NCBI GenBank assembly: GCA_032622095.1
Contig: CP136062.1
Coordinates: 136,624,960-136,688,959 of the forward strand
DNA: 64,000 nt
Direction of reading: 5' to 3'
Origin: Siphonodentalium dalli
Taxonomy: Eukaryota; Mollusca; Scaphopoda; Gadilida; Siphonodentaliidae
Numbering within the stretch: position 1 is the stretch's first letter; each line of letters opens with the position of its first letter. This document shows positions 1 through 13,200 of this stretch, piece by piece. The notes under the pieces are model-generated. The model was not told where the DNA came from. It made no database searches and was given only the letters and a program-made list of their open reading frames with translations. Made by a program: the position numbers and the translations under genes.

Positions 1-748
1 TTAGTTGTGTACCACTACTAGTAGTACTAGTAGTACCGTACTAGTAGTATCACGTTTACAAATAAGCAAAAAACTCAACGACTCACCTCGGCTTTAATAC
101 CTTTTGAGCGAATCAAAATCAATTTGTTTTGGTCAATTTACCATGAAAAACGGAAAGAAATTATCATCAAAATCTCTTGATCGAAATGTAAATCTTTATC
201 AAATCTGAGGTACCGGTACCTAGTTCCGGTCGCAATTGTGTTCGCAAACATCCGTGTGCAGGCGATAATCTGATTGGTTGCATTTAGCCGGGGATTAATG
301 GTACCGGTACGTTCTTAATGGTATTTCAGTGTAACATCTATCTGTTCGAATGTACGGAACGACAAATGGACAACCATATTTGTATAACTGTAATGTTACG
401 CGAGATGCTTCCAAATTTCAAAGTAGAGTTGTGAATTGTGTTTCCATAGTTGTCTTCTCTGAATGACGTTCGCCAAACATTTAACAAATAGTCGTCTCCG
501 AGTGAAGCTGTTCGCTTTATCCAATCAGGTAAGCCACATAAACTGGACGTTCTTGACCTTCAAAAATATATTTCCTGCAAAAACAAATGGATCTTTGCCT
601 ACTTTTTATGACAAAATCAACATATTTACGGGAAAGTCACTACCAAACGCTAACAGGTCTTAATTAAAACATCGTTAATTGCGCCTAAGCCGTGGTGAGT
701 CGTTGAGTTTTTTGCTTCTTTGTAGACGTGATAGTGGTTCACAACTAA
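1..748. mobile_element. TIR element, about 750 bp, non-autonomous
   Basis: The left end (1-94) and right end (686-748) are inverted copies: TTAGTTGTG...CCACTA...TATCACG...GCAAAAAACTCAACGACTCACC on the left and its reverse complement on the right. The left arm has a 30-bp TAGTAC-type insertion (about 18-47). The element may extend left of the window. No transposase; a 66-codon frame inside (463-663) is not recognisable. Confidence 0.7.
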
Positions 749-894
749 TGAACGAAAATTTGATATGCGCTTTTTTCGTGGTATGGCGATAATCGCAGGA
801 GGCATGTAAATCACATTAAAAACGTAGCTCTATCAGGCTACAGTAGACAAAACGAGCTACGTAGACCGTTTTTGATGTGTGCCCGACCTGATTG

Positions 895-1095
895 ATCGCA
901 AAGTAACTTCACGATAAATTACAAACCTTTTGCTTTGCGATATATCGCAAACATAATATATACTTAGTTTGCGATTTATTGCAAAGATGTTTGTAATTTA
1001 TCGTAAAGTATTTTGCGATTTATCGCAAAGATGAAGTTATTTATTGCAAAGTTGTTTTGAGATTTACGTAAAGGATTGTGATTTATCGCATTTGA
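895..1095. repeat. Short tandem/inverted repeat of GCGATTTATCGCAAAG
   Basis: At least five degenerate copies of a 16-22 bp self-complementary unit (GCGATnTATCGCAAA, TTTGCGATATATCGC) interspersed with AACTTCACGATAAATTAC-like units. Function unknown. Confidence 0.6.
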
Positions 1096-1109
1096 AGTAG
1101 TTTGCCACT

Positions 1110-2486
1110 GGGTGACTTCACGGGAAGTGTAGCACGAAAAGTGCCAAATGCATCAAAAATGAAGTTTCTTCAATCACTTTCGTTTTGTTTTTATTTTGTA
1201 GCTGGAATACAGGGAACACATCTCCACAAAATTTATAGCATGGGAACCATTGTTTAAAAAGTTACATCATACAATAGATATGGCATCACTATAATATCTT
1301 TAAATTAAAGATGAAAAATCAGCAGCAGTAAACAGGGAATTCAACTGAAAATTTCAGATGAGATCTCATTTACCACAATAAATCTCAAGCTGCAGAGGAG
1401 AGCTTCTAAAATATAACAGTTTTCACAGAATTGAAAATTTTTATTCGGTTCCAAAGTTATTCCACTTTCAGTGTTTGGAAGTGATCATATTTTGTCAAAA
1501 GCCTTGATGTTACTTGTGACAAATTTGAATAAAGTGTTAAAAACAACCCAAAAACACTACTTTTGTGTGCCTTCTACAAATTAAAAATCCACAGAATTAT
1601 AAAAAATACTTGAAAGGTTTTTGAGAAATTTGATATGTGTTCCCAAGTGATATATATTGCACTGGTGATTACAGGTGTTTTTCCTCCCATATATGACCTC
1701 AATGCATATTGTCAAAAATCGTTCAGGAAAGGACATTTTTTTAAACAATGATAAATCAACTTTTTGACATTACTAGTGTGTTACATACTAAACTTTCTGA
1801 CAGTTATGTCTGTCATGCCATCTAATGCCATTATTAAAATTTACTTTCCTTGTTAAGGTGGCTGGTAATGAGAAAATTTCAGAAAAAGCCATGTTCAGGA
1901 AAGGACATTTTTTAACGGAATTTTCGTCATCACTAATCAAAGAACTAAAAAAATCACTAATTTTTAATCACAGAAATAATAGCACATCTATATTAGATAT
2001 CATATCCTTATTGTTGAAAATACACCATATGTGACATATTTAATGGTGTTTTCTTCAATACTGGCTGTAGTTGATTTGATTTTGGTGTTTTTTAATTTTT
2101 TTAACGGAATGTCTCCAAAATAACAAAAATTGACATAAAATTACATATTTTTGACATTTTTACATGAAATTTTCACTAATAAGAACAGAATGTCTTAGAT
2201 TATAATTACTGTATGAAACGTGTTTCCTTTGTACTATATATTTCTTATAATCACCTTATTATTGAGACCATTTCCTGTTTGGCACAGAGAAAATGGCAAA
2301 AAATGCACATTTCTGGTCATAAAATTGCAAAAAATAGTCATATTCAGCTGAAAATTTGCTGCGCCGTTCACATAAATCTACCTGTATATGATAAAAAATG
2401 AATGGTAGGTTGGTCATACACTGAACATGAATTTAAGGGAGATATGTGTCCAATTCCTTCATGCTACACTTCCCGTGAAATCACCC
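1110..2486. mobile_element. TIR element, 1.38 kb, non-autonomous DNA transposon
   Basis: Ends GGGTGACTTCACGGGAAGTG (1110-) and the inverted CACTTCCCGTGAAATCACCC (-2486) form 25-bp terminal inverted repeats with one mismatch. They are flanked by CACT on both sides, a possible 4-bp target duplication. The interior is AT-rich with no recognisable coding sequence; CAGGAAAGGACATTTTTTAA occurs twice. Confidence 0.75.
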
Positions 2487-2649
2487 CACTACGTTAATTA
2501 CCTGCACACATGCTCACCTACCACACAGGCTAGACACCAATACGAATCCCTTACACACTTCTGTTACCCGCACTCCCAACTTTTGCACTAAGTCAAAGGT
2601 ACAGGTCTTTAAAAAAATAGAATTACCCACATCAATTACCTGCACCCAC

Positions 2650-2751
2650 ATTCTCTTACTCTTATATATGTGAGGCTATCTATATAAGAGAAAGCACTGG
2701 CTCAGGATCTTTGATGCTGCACCAGTGCAGCTCCCATCATAAAATGGTTAA
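2650..2751. mobile_element. piggyBac-like MITE fragment
   Basis: Partial copy of the TTAA-flanked family: tatataagagaaagcactgg, GATGCTGCACCAGTGCAGCT and the ATGGTTAA terminus at 2745-2751. Confidence 0.6.
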
Positions 2752-4063
2752 TACCCGCATTTATTACCAGCACGTCCGAGCCCTCATATCACAACCCCTT
2801 AACCCTTCGACACTGACCAATCAATTGGAGACCCACAACAAACAGTATAAAAGTTGAGCAAAATCCTTATCAATCCATATACGGTACCAAACTTGGTCCT
2901 GAGGCTGAAGAACTTGGAAGTTAAACCATAATCATGCATAATGCAAGCGCTAGACCATTATAGTACGTTATTTTATTTAAACACTGGAAAAAGCATCCTT
3001 ATTTTCTGTTATCAGTGTCACCGCAAGGGTTTTTGCTTTTACCCTACTTGCCGACACTATTCAATATCCAACATACAGTGTATACAATTGGCATTTGAAG
3101 TATTGCACATGAACATTTATTTCAGTCAAAAAATTATAATTCTGGGTATGGAATGTTCACAATGGTAGTGATCTTGTTTCACAAATTGATCCACATTTTT
3201 TCGCATGCCGACGACCCATCATCAATTCGTCATTTGCCGTGATGCATCTTGAAATTATTTTTCCAAAATGAATAATTCTAGTTGCGCGTTATATTTTGCG
3301 ATGTGGTAACATGCCACAAATATTATTGGGTTGTTTAAGAATAAAATTATTTTTGAAGATTTCTATTCTACGTTGTGCTAAATGTAGCGAGAGGATGGAA
3401 ATAACTTTGCTTAAAGACTGGTTCCTATGCATCATGGGAAACATTGGCGATTATTATTCGTCAATCAGGGAATTCCCAAACTGTTTCAGCACTACTTTCA
3501 CGTAATAACATATTTAGTAGTCAGCTATCACACCAGTAGGGCCTGGTGGTGGATTGGTTATTATCACGGTAGGGAGATGTGTTTCTGGGTGAACAAGCGT
3601 TAGATTGGCTCTCGTCACCCTTTACTTCAATCCTATTTCACCATACTAGTACAAGCCGACTATGTCAAAAATAAGCTAGAATTGCTCTTTCGCGTAGGCT
3701 TGCCCCAGGCTCCATTCTACCCACAATTAAATAGTCAGTTAGGACTAATTTGCATAATAAGTCAATTCTAGGTGGTACTGCCCCCAGAAATTGACATATA
3801 GGGCCAAAATTCGCGACTTTAAGATTATTTTCTTGACAGGCTTTTACCTGTGAAATTTCACTCAGAAAGATGTCTCTCCCCTCATGGTACTACTGCTAGG
3901 GTACCCATGTTAAAAATAGACACTAGAATAGTAGAATACCCAGATAGAAGAATGCTCTGGACTCTCAAATCTCACAAACTGTCTTTAGGAATACAATCCA
4001 TGGATACAATTTTAGGAATCTCCAATAAAGAAAGTGTTAATATATTTAATACACTTTTTCCAG
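2752..4063. other. Upstream region of visible NELFA, no gene recognised
   Basis: Either intron or 5' flank of NELFA. Searched for the missing N-terminal exon (an SLWLHNKLG-like or HIPRR-like segment) without success. The short reading frames here (for example 3850-4107) have no recognisable motifs and do not connect in phase. Confidence 0.5.
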
Positions 4064-4235
4064 TGGCAGAATGCGCTAGAGAATATTCTCATGGTTGCTA
4101 TGGCTGACGGTGACCAGTGGGTGGCGATGATTGGCGAGCTGCTGAAGACCTACCCTTCGAATGGCTCTCTAAACATAGAAGTAGAAGAAACAAATTCAAC
4201 TTTCTCTGATATGTTGACTGACCTTCGGAAGATAG
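4064..4235 (+). CDS. NELFA: NELFA exon a (first visible coding exon)
   Basis: The exon follows a pyrimidine-rich acceptor (ctttttccag) and ends at gatag|gttagt. It encodes 57 residues plus one base and begins WQNALENIL. The segment VAMADGDQWVAMIGELLKTY matches the NELF-A helical N-terminal domain. The acceptor is in phase 0, so the preceding exon must end on a complete codon. Confidence 0.9.
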
Positions 4236-7200
4236 GTTAGTCAAAATTATTCCACCTTATTCCTTATTCATTGTGTGAATGGATTTAGGACTGCCATCTA
4301 TGTACATGTATTTAGGCGATGCCATGTATACACGTGTATTGAGGAGATTCCAGTCACCACCTAATGTATATGCAATTACAGGATCTCGTCTATGTATTTG
4401 TCAATGGGAACCTGTGCACCTACGATTATTAGGTCGATCCAACTTCTTTATGCTCCTTTTTTAGATTTAGAACATTTTCGTAACATGCATAATTTGGTCC
4501 GAGCATGTATTCCTATTTTCTGGTCAATGTTTTTAAAACTTGGTACATATATTAACCACTATACAAACCTGTGCACCTGCCATTATGAGCTCGATCTGAC
4601 TTTTTTTAGTGGAGTTATCCCTCTTTTTTTACCAATATTTTTCGCAACATGCATAATAATGTCTGAGCTTGTATTCCTTGTGTTTGTTTTTTAAAACAAA
4701 TATGTTATTATGGCTGTCCTTAATGTAGCCCAATCGTACTGTGGGTGTGACCTTAATCAGTCTCACCTCAGCGACCAGTCTAGAGGGTGACTTGGGAGAC
4801 ATCTTCTCCCTAAAAATGTGCCACTTCTCCCTGTTTTTGTCCCAGGGAGAAGTGACCTCTCTCATACACCAGTATGCATATGTCCCAACAACATATTTAA
4901 AGTATATTTAATGATTATTATGGTGTTCTTACTCAATACAATGGTTTTATAAATGCGCTCTTGCATTACATCATACTTAATGGATCATAGATGTGTGATG
5001 TTGGAGTGTAAATTGAATTCATCCATAGTTACACTGTAACTCTTCCTGAAACAGTCCACCAAACAAGCCTTGAAATAGTGTGCCCGTCGTTTGCAGAATG
5101 AGGTCCCCAGAGGGTGAATTTAGTGATGCTATACCGCATAGTGGGCTAGCATCACCAAATTCACTCTCTGGGAACCTCATTCTGCTGAGGTGTAAGCAGA
5201 ATGAGGTCCCCAGAGGGTGAATTTGGTGATGCTAGCCCACTATGCGGGATAGCATCACTAAATTCACCCTCTGGGGACCTCATTCTGCAAATGACAGGCA
5301 CACTATTTCAAGGATTGCCACCAAATAGGGAGAACTCACTTCTCACAATTTTAAATTTCCAGGCTGTTCCCTGTCTCAAAATTTCAACACTCAAATCAGT
5401 ATGTCGCAGGGAAATTTCCAGTGCTGTTTTGATACCTGTTACAGGTATGGGCACCCAAACTTGAGAAGCCCAAATGAACCCAAATTCCTAGTGGACAGTA
5501 TTGAGTCAACCTGAATTTTCAAGGCAATTCAACAATATGCGCTGTAAATAAAAAATCTGCAGTTGCAATACAGCCTTCATTTGCATGTTGAATTTTTAAA
5601 TCAGAAATATTATGTCATATTTATAATATATGCTTCTGTATCTGTGTTGGTTCGGTGTAGAAGCCGTATTTTAAAGTTATATTGGGATATCGGTACATAT
5701 CCTCTGCTGGAAACAGGTGTCCCCAAATTATCTCTGGATTCTTCCCTGGTATGTCGGTCTGTCCATCTATGTATATGTCTGACTTATCTTTCCAGAGCAT
5801 AACTTGAGTGCGTAACACATTTCCATCACTGGCTGCCATCGGGGGTGTCCTTAGTCCCATTGGGACAGCTCACCTCAACTTGTACTGAGTTCTTATTTTC
5901 CTTTGCAGTTAAGAAGATTACGGAGGTTCGAACTTTGCCACTGGAATGCCAGTTCCTCAATAAGACAGCTCTAATGGCTGCCATAGGACATTTACCACAA
6001 CCAATCAAGCATTTTGCTCTGAAGAGGAAGCCAAAATCTGCCACACTGAGGGCTGATCTTCTTTTAAAATGTGAGACCATTATTACATAGTTAACCCTTG
6101 GCTAGCCATGCATGCAGTATTAAGCTTTCAATTATATAGCCACAATAAATAACCTTTGATTCATGTACAGTCCCATTTTTACAAAAACTGGACCTCTAAT
6201 TTAGTTTTAGCTCTTTTTCATAAAATAATTTGTGGTACTCTATTTGTATACATCTTGAAAATATACATGGTGACTAGTCACCAAATAAAACATGTAAGTA
6301 TACTGCAGTTATAAATACTTCCAGCATCTCTCTGTGAATATTTCATCATTAAGATTCTACTTGGTTGACAGTTTTCAATTGATTTATTGACCATTGACTG
6401 AAATTACTCTCAACTGTGAAGTAATTCTTGAGAACTTTTTAGTATTTTCAACTAAATAAAAGTTTACTGGTCGGAGAGGATAAGATTATAAGAGATTCAC
6501 ATAACATATGATGGAAGCAGCCACAGCAGTAACTTTACTAACGTAAATTCTTTCAAAGTACATGTACCAGTGTACGAGATCTGCCATTGTTTACTTTAGC
6601 CTCAGAAGTTGAAAAGAACAAGAAAAACCACATATCACATAGTGTTCCATTAAAGATGAGGAGTTTTGCCAAGAATATGAATGACACAAGTAAGTGCAGG
6701 TGTACTAACATGATTGAAGCTAGAATGATATTTAATCCATTTTGTAATTTTTGCAAATTAGAATGAATATCCAGTGTAGTAATCTACCCTAAGATTGGAA
6801 AGTTTTTGATGGATAACTGAATTTACCATAAATTGATATACATTACATGGGTTCTATTAATGGGATTTAGTTAAACGTGTGTTTTGTTACTCATATATTT
6901 TGATAAATTTGAGATGTTTTTGTTTGTGCCGGTTAAATTTTTTGTCCCCCGAATTTTTTTTTTGGGCTCTATATAAATCAGTGGTGACACATCCATCCAT
7001 CCATCCAAGATGGATTCCAGATGATAACTTTAGTCTTAGTTTTCTGATTGTTTTCATATTTGTTATATGGATTAGGCACATGAAAATACAGGTCAAGTTC
7101 TAATTTGGGTTCGGTCTACCCATTTTCGCCAGAGTTATGGTCCTTGTTTCATACTGTAAGTTGACAGCGACCTCTATCATTGATCTCATACTGTTTGTTG

Positions 7201-10200
7201 ACTTACAAAATGTAGAATTTGCCAATTATTTTGGTTTCCGAGTAATAACTTTAGTTTTAGTCATGTGATTGTTTTCAATGTGGATTATGGTTCACTCATA
7301 TGAAAATACAGGTCAGTTTCAAATTTGGGTTCCATCCGCCTATGATTACTGGAGTTATGGTCCTTGTTGACTTATAATTTGACGATTATTTTCATTTCTG
7401 TGTGATAGCTTTAGCGATCATTATCTGTTTGTTTTCAAATCTGGTATATGGAAAATAGAGATTAAGTTCAAATTTAAGTTCGGTCTGCCCATTTTTACCA
7501 CAGTTATGGTTTACTTATAATTTCAGTACCGGTATCTGGGCTCACTTCGAATCTGGGCTACGTCTCGTGAATTTGCATGACGACTTATTATTTGAGAATA
7601 CATCTGATGAATTTTGTATCCGTTATTGCTTGATTCAGAAATAGTTAACAAAGTTAGTTGGAAGCCAAGTTTGATTCAATGTTGTTCCCAGAATAAAAAA
7701 TTTCATTTCTAATTAAGCAACCAGTCAAATAAAGGCACCTCATTCGGGCAACATGTGGCCTAACAGCTTTTCATTTAATCAGTGGTAACTTAAAAATTGC
7801 AACTGTAGACCATGGGAAGAAAATCTAGAGATTTTGTCGCTAAATAAATTGGATGATTAAAATGAAGAGAACGCTGCATGTGAAGTTTTTAAATAGTATC
7901 ATGTTAAGGTAATGAATAATGCAATATACCTTACCAGACAGTCAGGCGTTATTCCATTTCCGATTCCAGAATTCCAATGAATACAAATGTCACAATTTTT
8001 GCTTGGAAACCAATTTTTGTGTTCAAAGTTCCATTTTTGTTATTGACTTCAATACCTGTTTCTGGGACATAGAAATCTCATTGAAAGGTACCTGTAGATC
8101 AGGTATTTTATCAATCTATTTCTATACCGGGAAAAATTCAAAAGCGAATATTATTAGGTGTATTTTGGAGTGCTAATTGCAATGTGGGTTTAACAAAATT
8201 AGGCGAGATGTGTGCTTTTCTTTAATCGCTTCTTCAGGTTTATTGCTTCATCTTTTTTCTCTTGAATTTCCTAGCTGGAAACAATCATTTTAGCAGCTTT
8301 GAAATTAGGTTTGAAATAACACATAATTTTGTGACAACAGATTCTTTGGTTTTCATTTATTGTAGTGATAACCTTTATACGCCCGTTATAAAAAAATGAG
8401 ACATATTATGTTAGTGATCTGTCCGTTCGTTTCTGGATGATCACTTTAGATAGTCTCAACTAAATGGAATGAAATGAAATTTGTTATGTGTGTTTACTAG
8501 CACAAAATAAGGTCAAGTTCAAATTAGGGTTCCCGCACCAATTTTCACCAGAGTTATCGCCCTTTTTGTGGAATTTATATTAAAGTTTTGTTTCCGGATA
8601 ATAACTTTAGTAAGTGTCTGAACCTATATTGAATGAATTTTGGTATGTGAGTTCACTTGCCCAAAATACAGGTCAAGTTCAAATTTGGGTTCCGCCCGTC
8701 AATTTTCACCTTAGTTCTTTATCACGGGTGTATTTTGCCATGCCCTAGCGATGCTCTTGTTCAATTTTGTCTTGGTTCTTCCTTTACCGCAAAATAATGA
8801 TATTGCTATTGCATTAAAAATGCTTGCAATTTGGGACTTAAAATGATTTTATAGGAATAACAAATAAATTGAAATCAACCCCTCAAATTGTCTAAGAAAT
8901 AATTAATTTTGTTTATATGGAATCGTGTATTATAGCAGATTCCTTATTTTTGTGTTTGCAAAATTATTTCAGCTCCTTACAAAGGTTTATCAAGTCGAAA
9001 CACTGGTTTCAAACCATCAGCATCAGAGAAATTCAACTCAGCAGCTAGTCCAATGCATGGTCGGCCAGGTTTTGGGAGAAAAGAAGGCGGAGTTAAGGTA
9101 TATATTATTTGCTTAGTTAATATCAACATGTTTTAATTATGTGAATTCTGACTATGTGGACTTACACACCTTCTCAAAATAAGTGGCCTTTTTAACGCGG
9201 TCCTCAACGTGGTCATAACGCGGTCGTAACGCGGTTTTTGCGTTGATAACGCGTTGGTGATACGTTACGACCGCGTTGAAAATCAACGGACCGCGTTGAA
9301 GTTTAACGCAGACTGCGTTGAAGTTTAACGCAGACCGCGTTTACGTTAAACACGTTGCGCTAATGATCAACGCACAGTCGCACACACGTTTTCAAATGTA
9401 TATGTTTTGTTTTTAAATATTTGATGAGGACACATAAAGAAACTGAATTTCAGTGATTTAATTCTGGTGAGAAAAACAGAATTTAACTGAATTATTAAAC
9501 TTATATATACTACTAGTACAGTAAAAAGTAAGTTAATATTTACCATACACGTATGCTTGCCAATACAATAGCGGACAATTACTGAAACATGTAACGTCTC
9601 GTCGAAGCAAACGTTGAGTAAGTTTATTTCATCATCGTGAAAGCGACACGGCCTCATTGAGTGATCATTGTGGCACACGATGTCCGCTAGCCAATCAAAA
9701 CAGACAAAGTTATGCTTGCAAGTGTCCAGTCGAGAATTCTGTGTTTGAATCACAGTCAATGAGTACAGAATACAAGCTGGTAGGAGGAGTCATCTTCACA
9801 AAGTTGCTACATGGTATAAAAATATCTTGCAGAAATTCCTTTGATCTAAATTTAATAATAACTTCAAATAACGAGACAATGTCACCATTCAGCAGCGTGC
9901 GTGGTCCAATAGAGGTTCGCGATGGGGGAAGTTATGTTTTCCTTGTATTAAAGGGGCACTGATATCTGGATAATATTTTACGAACTACCGACGAGAGGCT
10001 AATGAAAGTCCGAATAATCAAGTCATGGTATTCTTCGACATAAATCACAAATCGTGTTTATTTTATAATGATTATTGGTTTATTTAATGCTACATGCACG
10101 TGTATAGTGGTAAACATAACGAGCGTCGTGAACATTTCTGGAATTTTTCATGGCGTTTGTTTATGGCGTATATAAACGCGCTTTATTGTTTCATACAGTT

Positions 10201-13200
10201 TCGGCCGACATCGGAACTGACACAATACCCTTGGTCTATACATGAGCGTACAGGTAATCGACATTTAAACGGATATGACGCTTAATATTAAATATTCAAA
10301 TAACACACATACATGTACATAGCGACGTGACATGAATATGTTTTGTTTGTTAGCAGTCTCGATTACGTTTCCATTAATTCGTGCAGCGCGATCAACGTGA
10401 TTTACATTAATTTATTATTTTTTCCCGGAAAAAATCTAAATGTGGGCCAATATGTAAAACATTTTAACACAAATCTATCATGCATTACTCCCATCACGTT
10501 AACAACATTGTATTATTTTGGAAACGTTCCATTTCATTGATGGTTATCTCGACTGCGTTTGTTGCGTGACGGTTTACTCGACCGCTTTGTGATTAACGTG
10601 ATCTACATTTATTTATTAGTTTTTTTCCCGGAAAAATCTAAATGTGGGCCTATATGTAAAACATTTAACACTAATCACTTACTCTCGTCACGCAAACAAC
10701 ATTGTATTATTTTGGAAACATTCCATTTCGTTGACGGTTATCTCGACTGCATTTGTTGCGTTGAGGTTAACTTGACCGCGTTTGTTGCGTTGGCGGTCAT
10801 GCCGATTTTTACGTAATGTATGTACACATATCAATCAATTTTCAAATATGGGTGGAGTTACAGAAAATTATCTGGTGGTGGTGTGTGTGTGTGTGTTTTT
10901 TTTTTAGCGGGACATTAAATTACCGTATATATTTTGTCGGGGCATTGGCGTTTGAAATCAAATGGGTAAGCCATTATGTGTCGACTGTAGACTTGTGATT
11001 TGAATTGTTAATATTTTACGATGTACTTGTCAGTAGAAATGATAACGAATTTCGGAGAATACTGTAAATATATGTGTAAAAGAACTTTTTATTATATGAG
11101 GTTTTGATGACTAGATATCGGCTTTCAAGAGAATACATTTAACTCACTTATTGTCAGTCTTGCAAAAAAATTCAAATTATCGCTTCTAATAAAGAGCGTC
11201 CATGTTTACACCGAAATGTGGTATGTAATAAAGAGCGTTTAAATTCTGATAGTTTGTACTCGTTTTCAATGTAAAACCACAAACGTATGTAGATATAGAT
11301 CGATAATAAAACGGTGGACATTTGTGTGGTTTTTTTGCGATTTCTGTGACATAATAATTGATGGTGACTATATTAAAGTTTTCTTTTATAACCCGGAAAT
11401 CTAGAAGAAAAAAAAATTTGTCTAATTTGGTATCGTCGGACGGCGCATGGATCTTCAAATGTACATTGTACATTGTTTTCAAATATTTGATGAAGACAAA
11501 TAAATAATTGAATTGCAGTGATTTAATTCCGGTGAAAAAAAAAACTGAAGTTAACAATATTATTCAACTTATATATCCTACGGTAAAAATGCTTGCCTAC
11601 ACAATAGCGGATTATACATTGTTGGTCTCTTCGAAGCACCATTGAATACGAATGATGTCGTTATTTCATCATCGATGAATTAAGTAACACCTGAACAAGA
11701 CTTCATCGAGTGCATGGTCACTATAGCCAATCAAAACCGACGAAGTTATGACAGCACGTTTTCAATCGAGAATTCCGTTTGAGTCACATGGTATCACTCT
11801 CCACTTTACCGAAGGATTTGCGTCTATTGACACCGCTGTCAATCATTCGCGGCATGCTTTTGATCCGCGGTCTGTTGGTTAAAGTGACAAATCACTGGTA
11901 ACCAAATCTGAGCGCTGTTTGTTTTACATGTATTTCACAACACATGGATAATTAATATTCTAAATTATTTGCATCACTGTACATGTATATCCATGTGTCA
12001 ATTACGAACGTGCGTGTAAAGTAGATGTGTGTTTTATCGTACCCTCACGAAGATTTCAAATGACATCGGACCCTTGGCGTACAGGTTATTGACCTTTATT
12101 AGGAGGTGACGCTGAATATTAAATATTCAAAGAATACACGTACATGTACATTGCGACGTGAACTCAAAGTTTTTTGTTTGTTAGAAATCTCAATTGCATC
12201 TCTATTAATTCGTGCAGTGCGATCAATGTGATCTGCATTTATTTTTTATTTTTTTCCAGAAAAATTCTAAATGTAAATGTAAAACATCACCAATAAAGCA
12301 TGCATCACCCAAGCCAAACACACGGTCACCGTCTCGATTAATTACAACACTTCGTTCTGTTTCCTATCAGAAAATTGTATGAAACTAAAATTGGTGGCCG
12401 TCGTTCTTTTTCTCTTTTCAATTTAATGTTTTTTTAATAAAATGAGTTCATGTCTCAAAGTTCATGTTTACAATGTTATTCAATAATTATTATTACAGTT
12501 GATAAGCTATTCTCCCGACCTCGTTTGTTGCGTTGACGGTTATCTCGACCGCGTTTGTTGCGTTGGTGGTCATGCCGACCGCGTTATGTTGCGTTGGCAG
12601 TTTCCTCGACTGAGTTTGAGTACCGTTACGACCGCGTTGGAGTAACGTTACGACCGCATTGGATCAACGCGGTCGTAACGTTACTCCAACACGGTCGGGA
12701 GGGCCATTACTTTTGAGAAGGTCTGTACTCGAGAGAATACTCGAGTAAAATAAGAAACTTTTTGACTCCACTTTCTTGCAATTTAAATACATACTTCTTT
12801 AGAGCGGCTTCACTTGATAACTTATTATACCCCCCGCAATGAAGTTAGGGGTGGTATACTGGAGTCAGCTTGTCCGTCGTCCGTCCGTGGACACAAATTT
12901 GTCCGGAGTTTTTCTCAGTCATTTTTTGATCAATTTCCGTGAAACTTGGCACAGACATCAACCACCATGGGAACCTGTGCACCTGTGATTATGACGTCTG
13001 TCGGACTTTTTTTGGTGGAGTTATCCCCCCTTTTTCGACTTAGAAAATTTTCCAACATGTATAATTTTGTCCGAGCTTTTATTCCTACATTTTTCAGTCA
13101 ATTTTTTTAAAACGTGGCACAGATATTTAGTACCATGGGAACTTGTGCAACTGCGATTATGACGTCTGTCCAACATTTTTTGGTGGAGTTATCCCCCTTT

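Noticed and set aside
463-663. Frame RLRVKLFALSNQ followed by gtaagc, considered as the missing NELFA N-terminal exon (VKLKLL-like)
   Set aside because: It lies inside a TIR-bounded element, the flanking similarity needs a frame shift, and the expected HIPRR-like segment before the Trp of exon a is absent.
9367-11557. Minus-strand frames of 130 and 123 codons inside the 3.56-kb element considered as transposase remnants
   Set aside because: They come from the two copies of the internal repeat, have low-complexity composition and show no catalytic motif.
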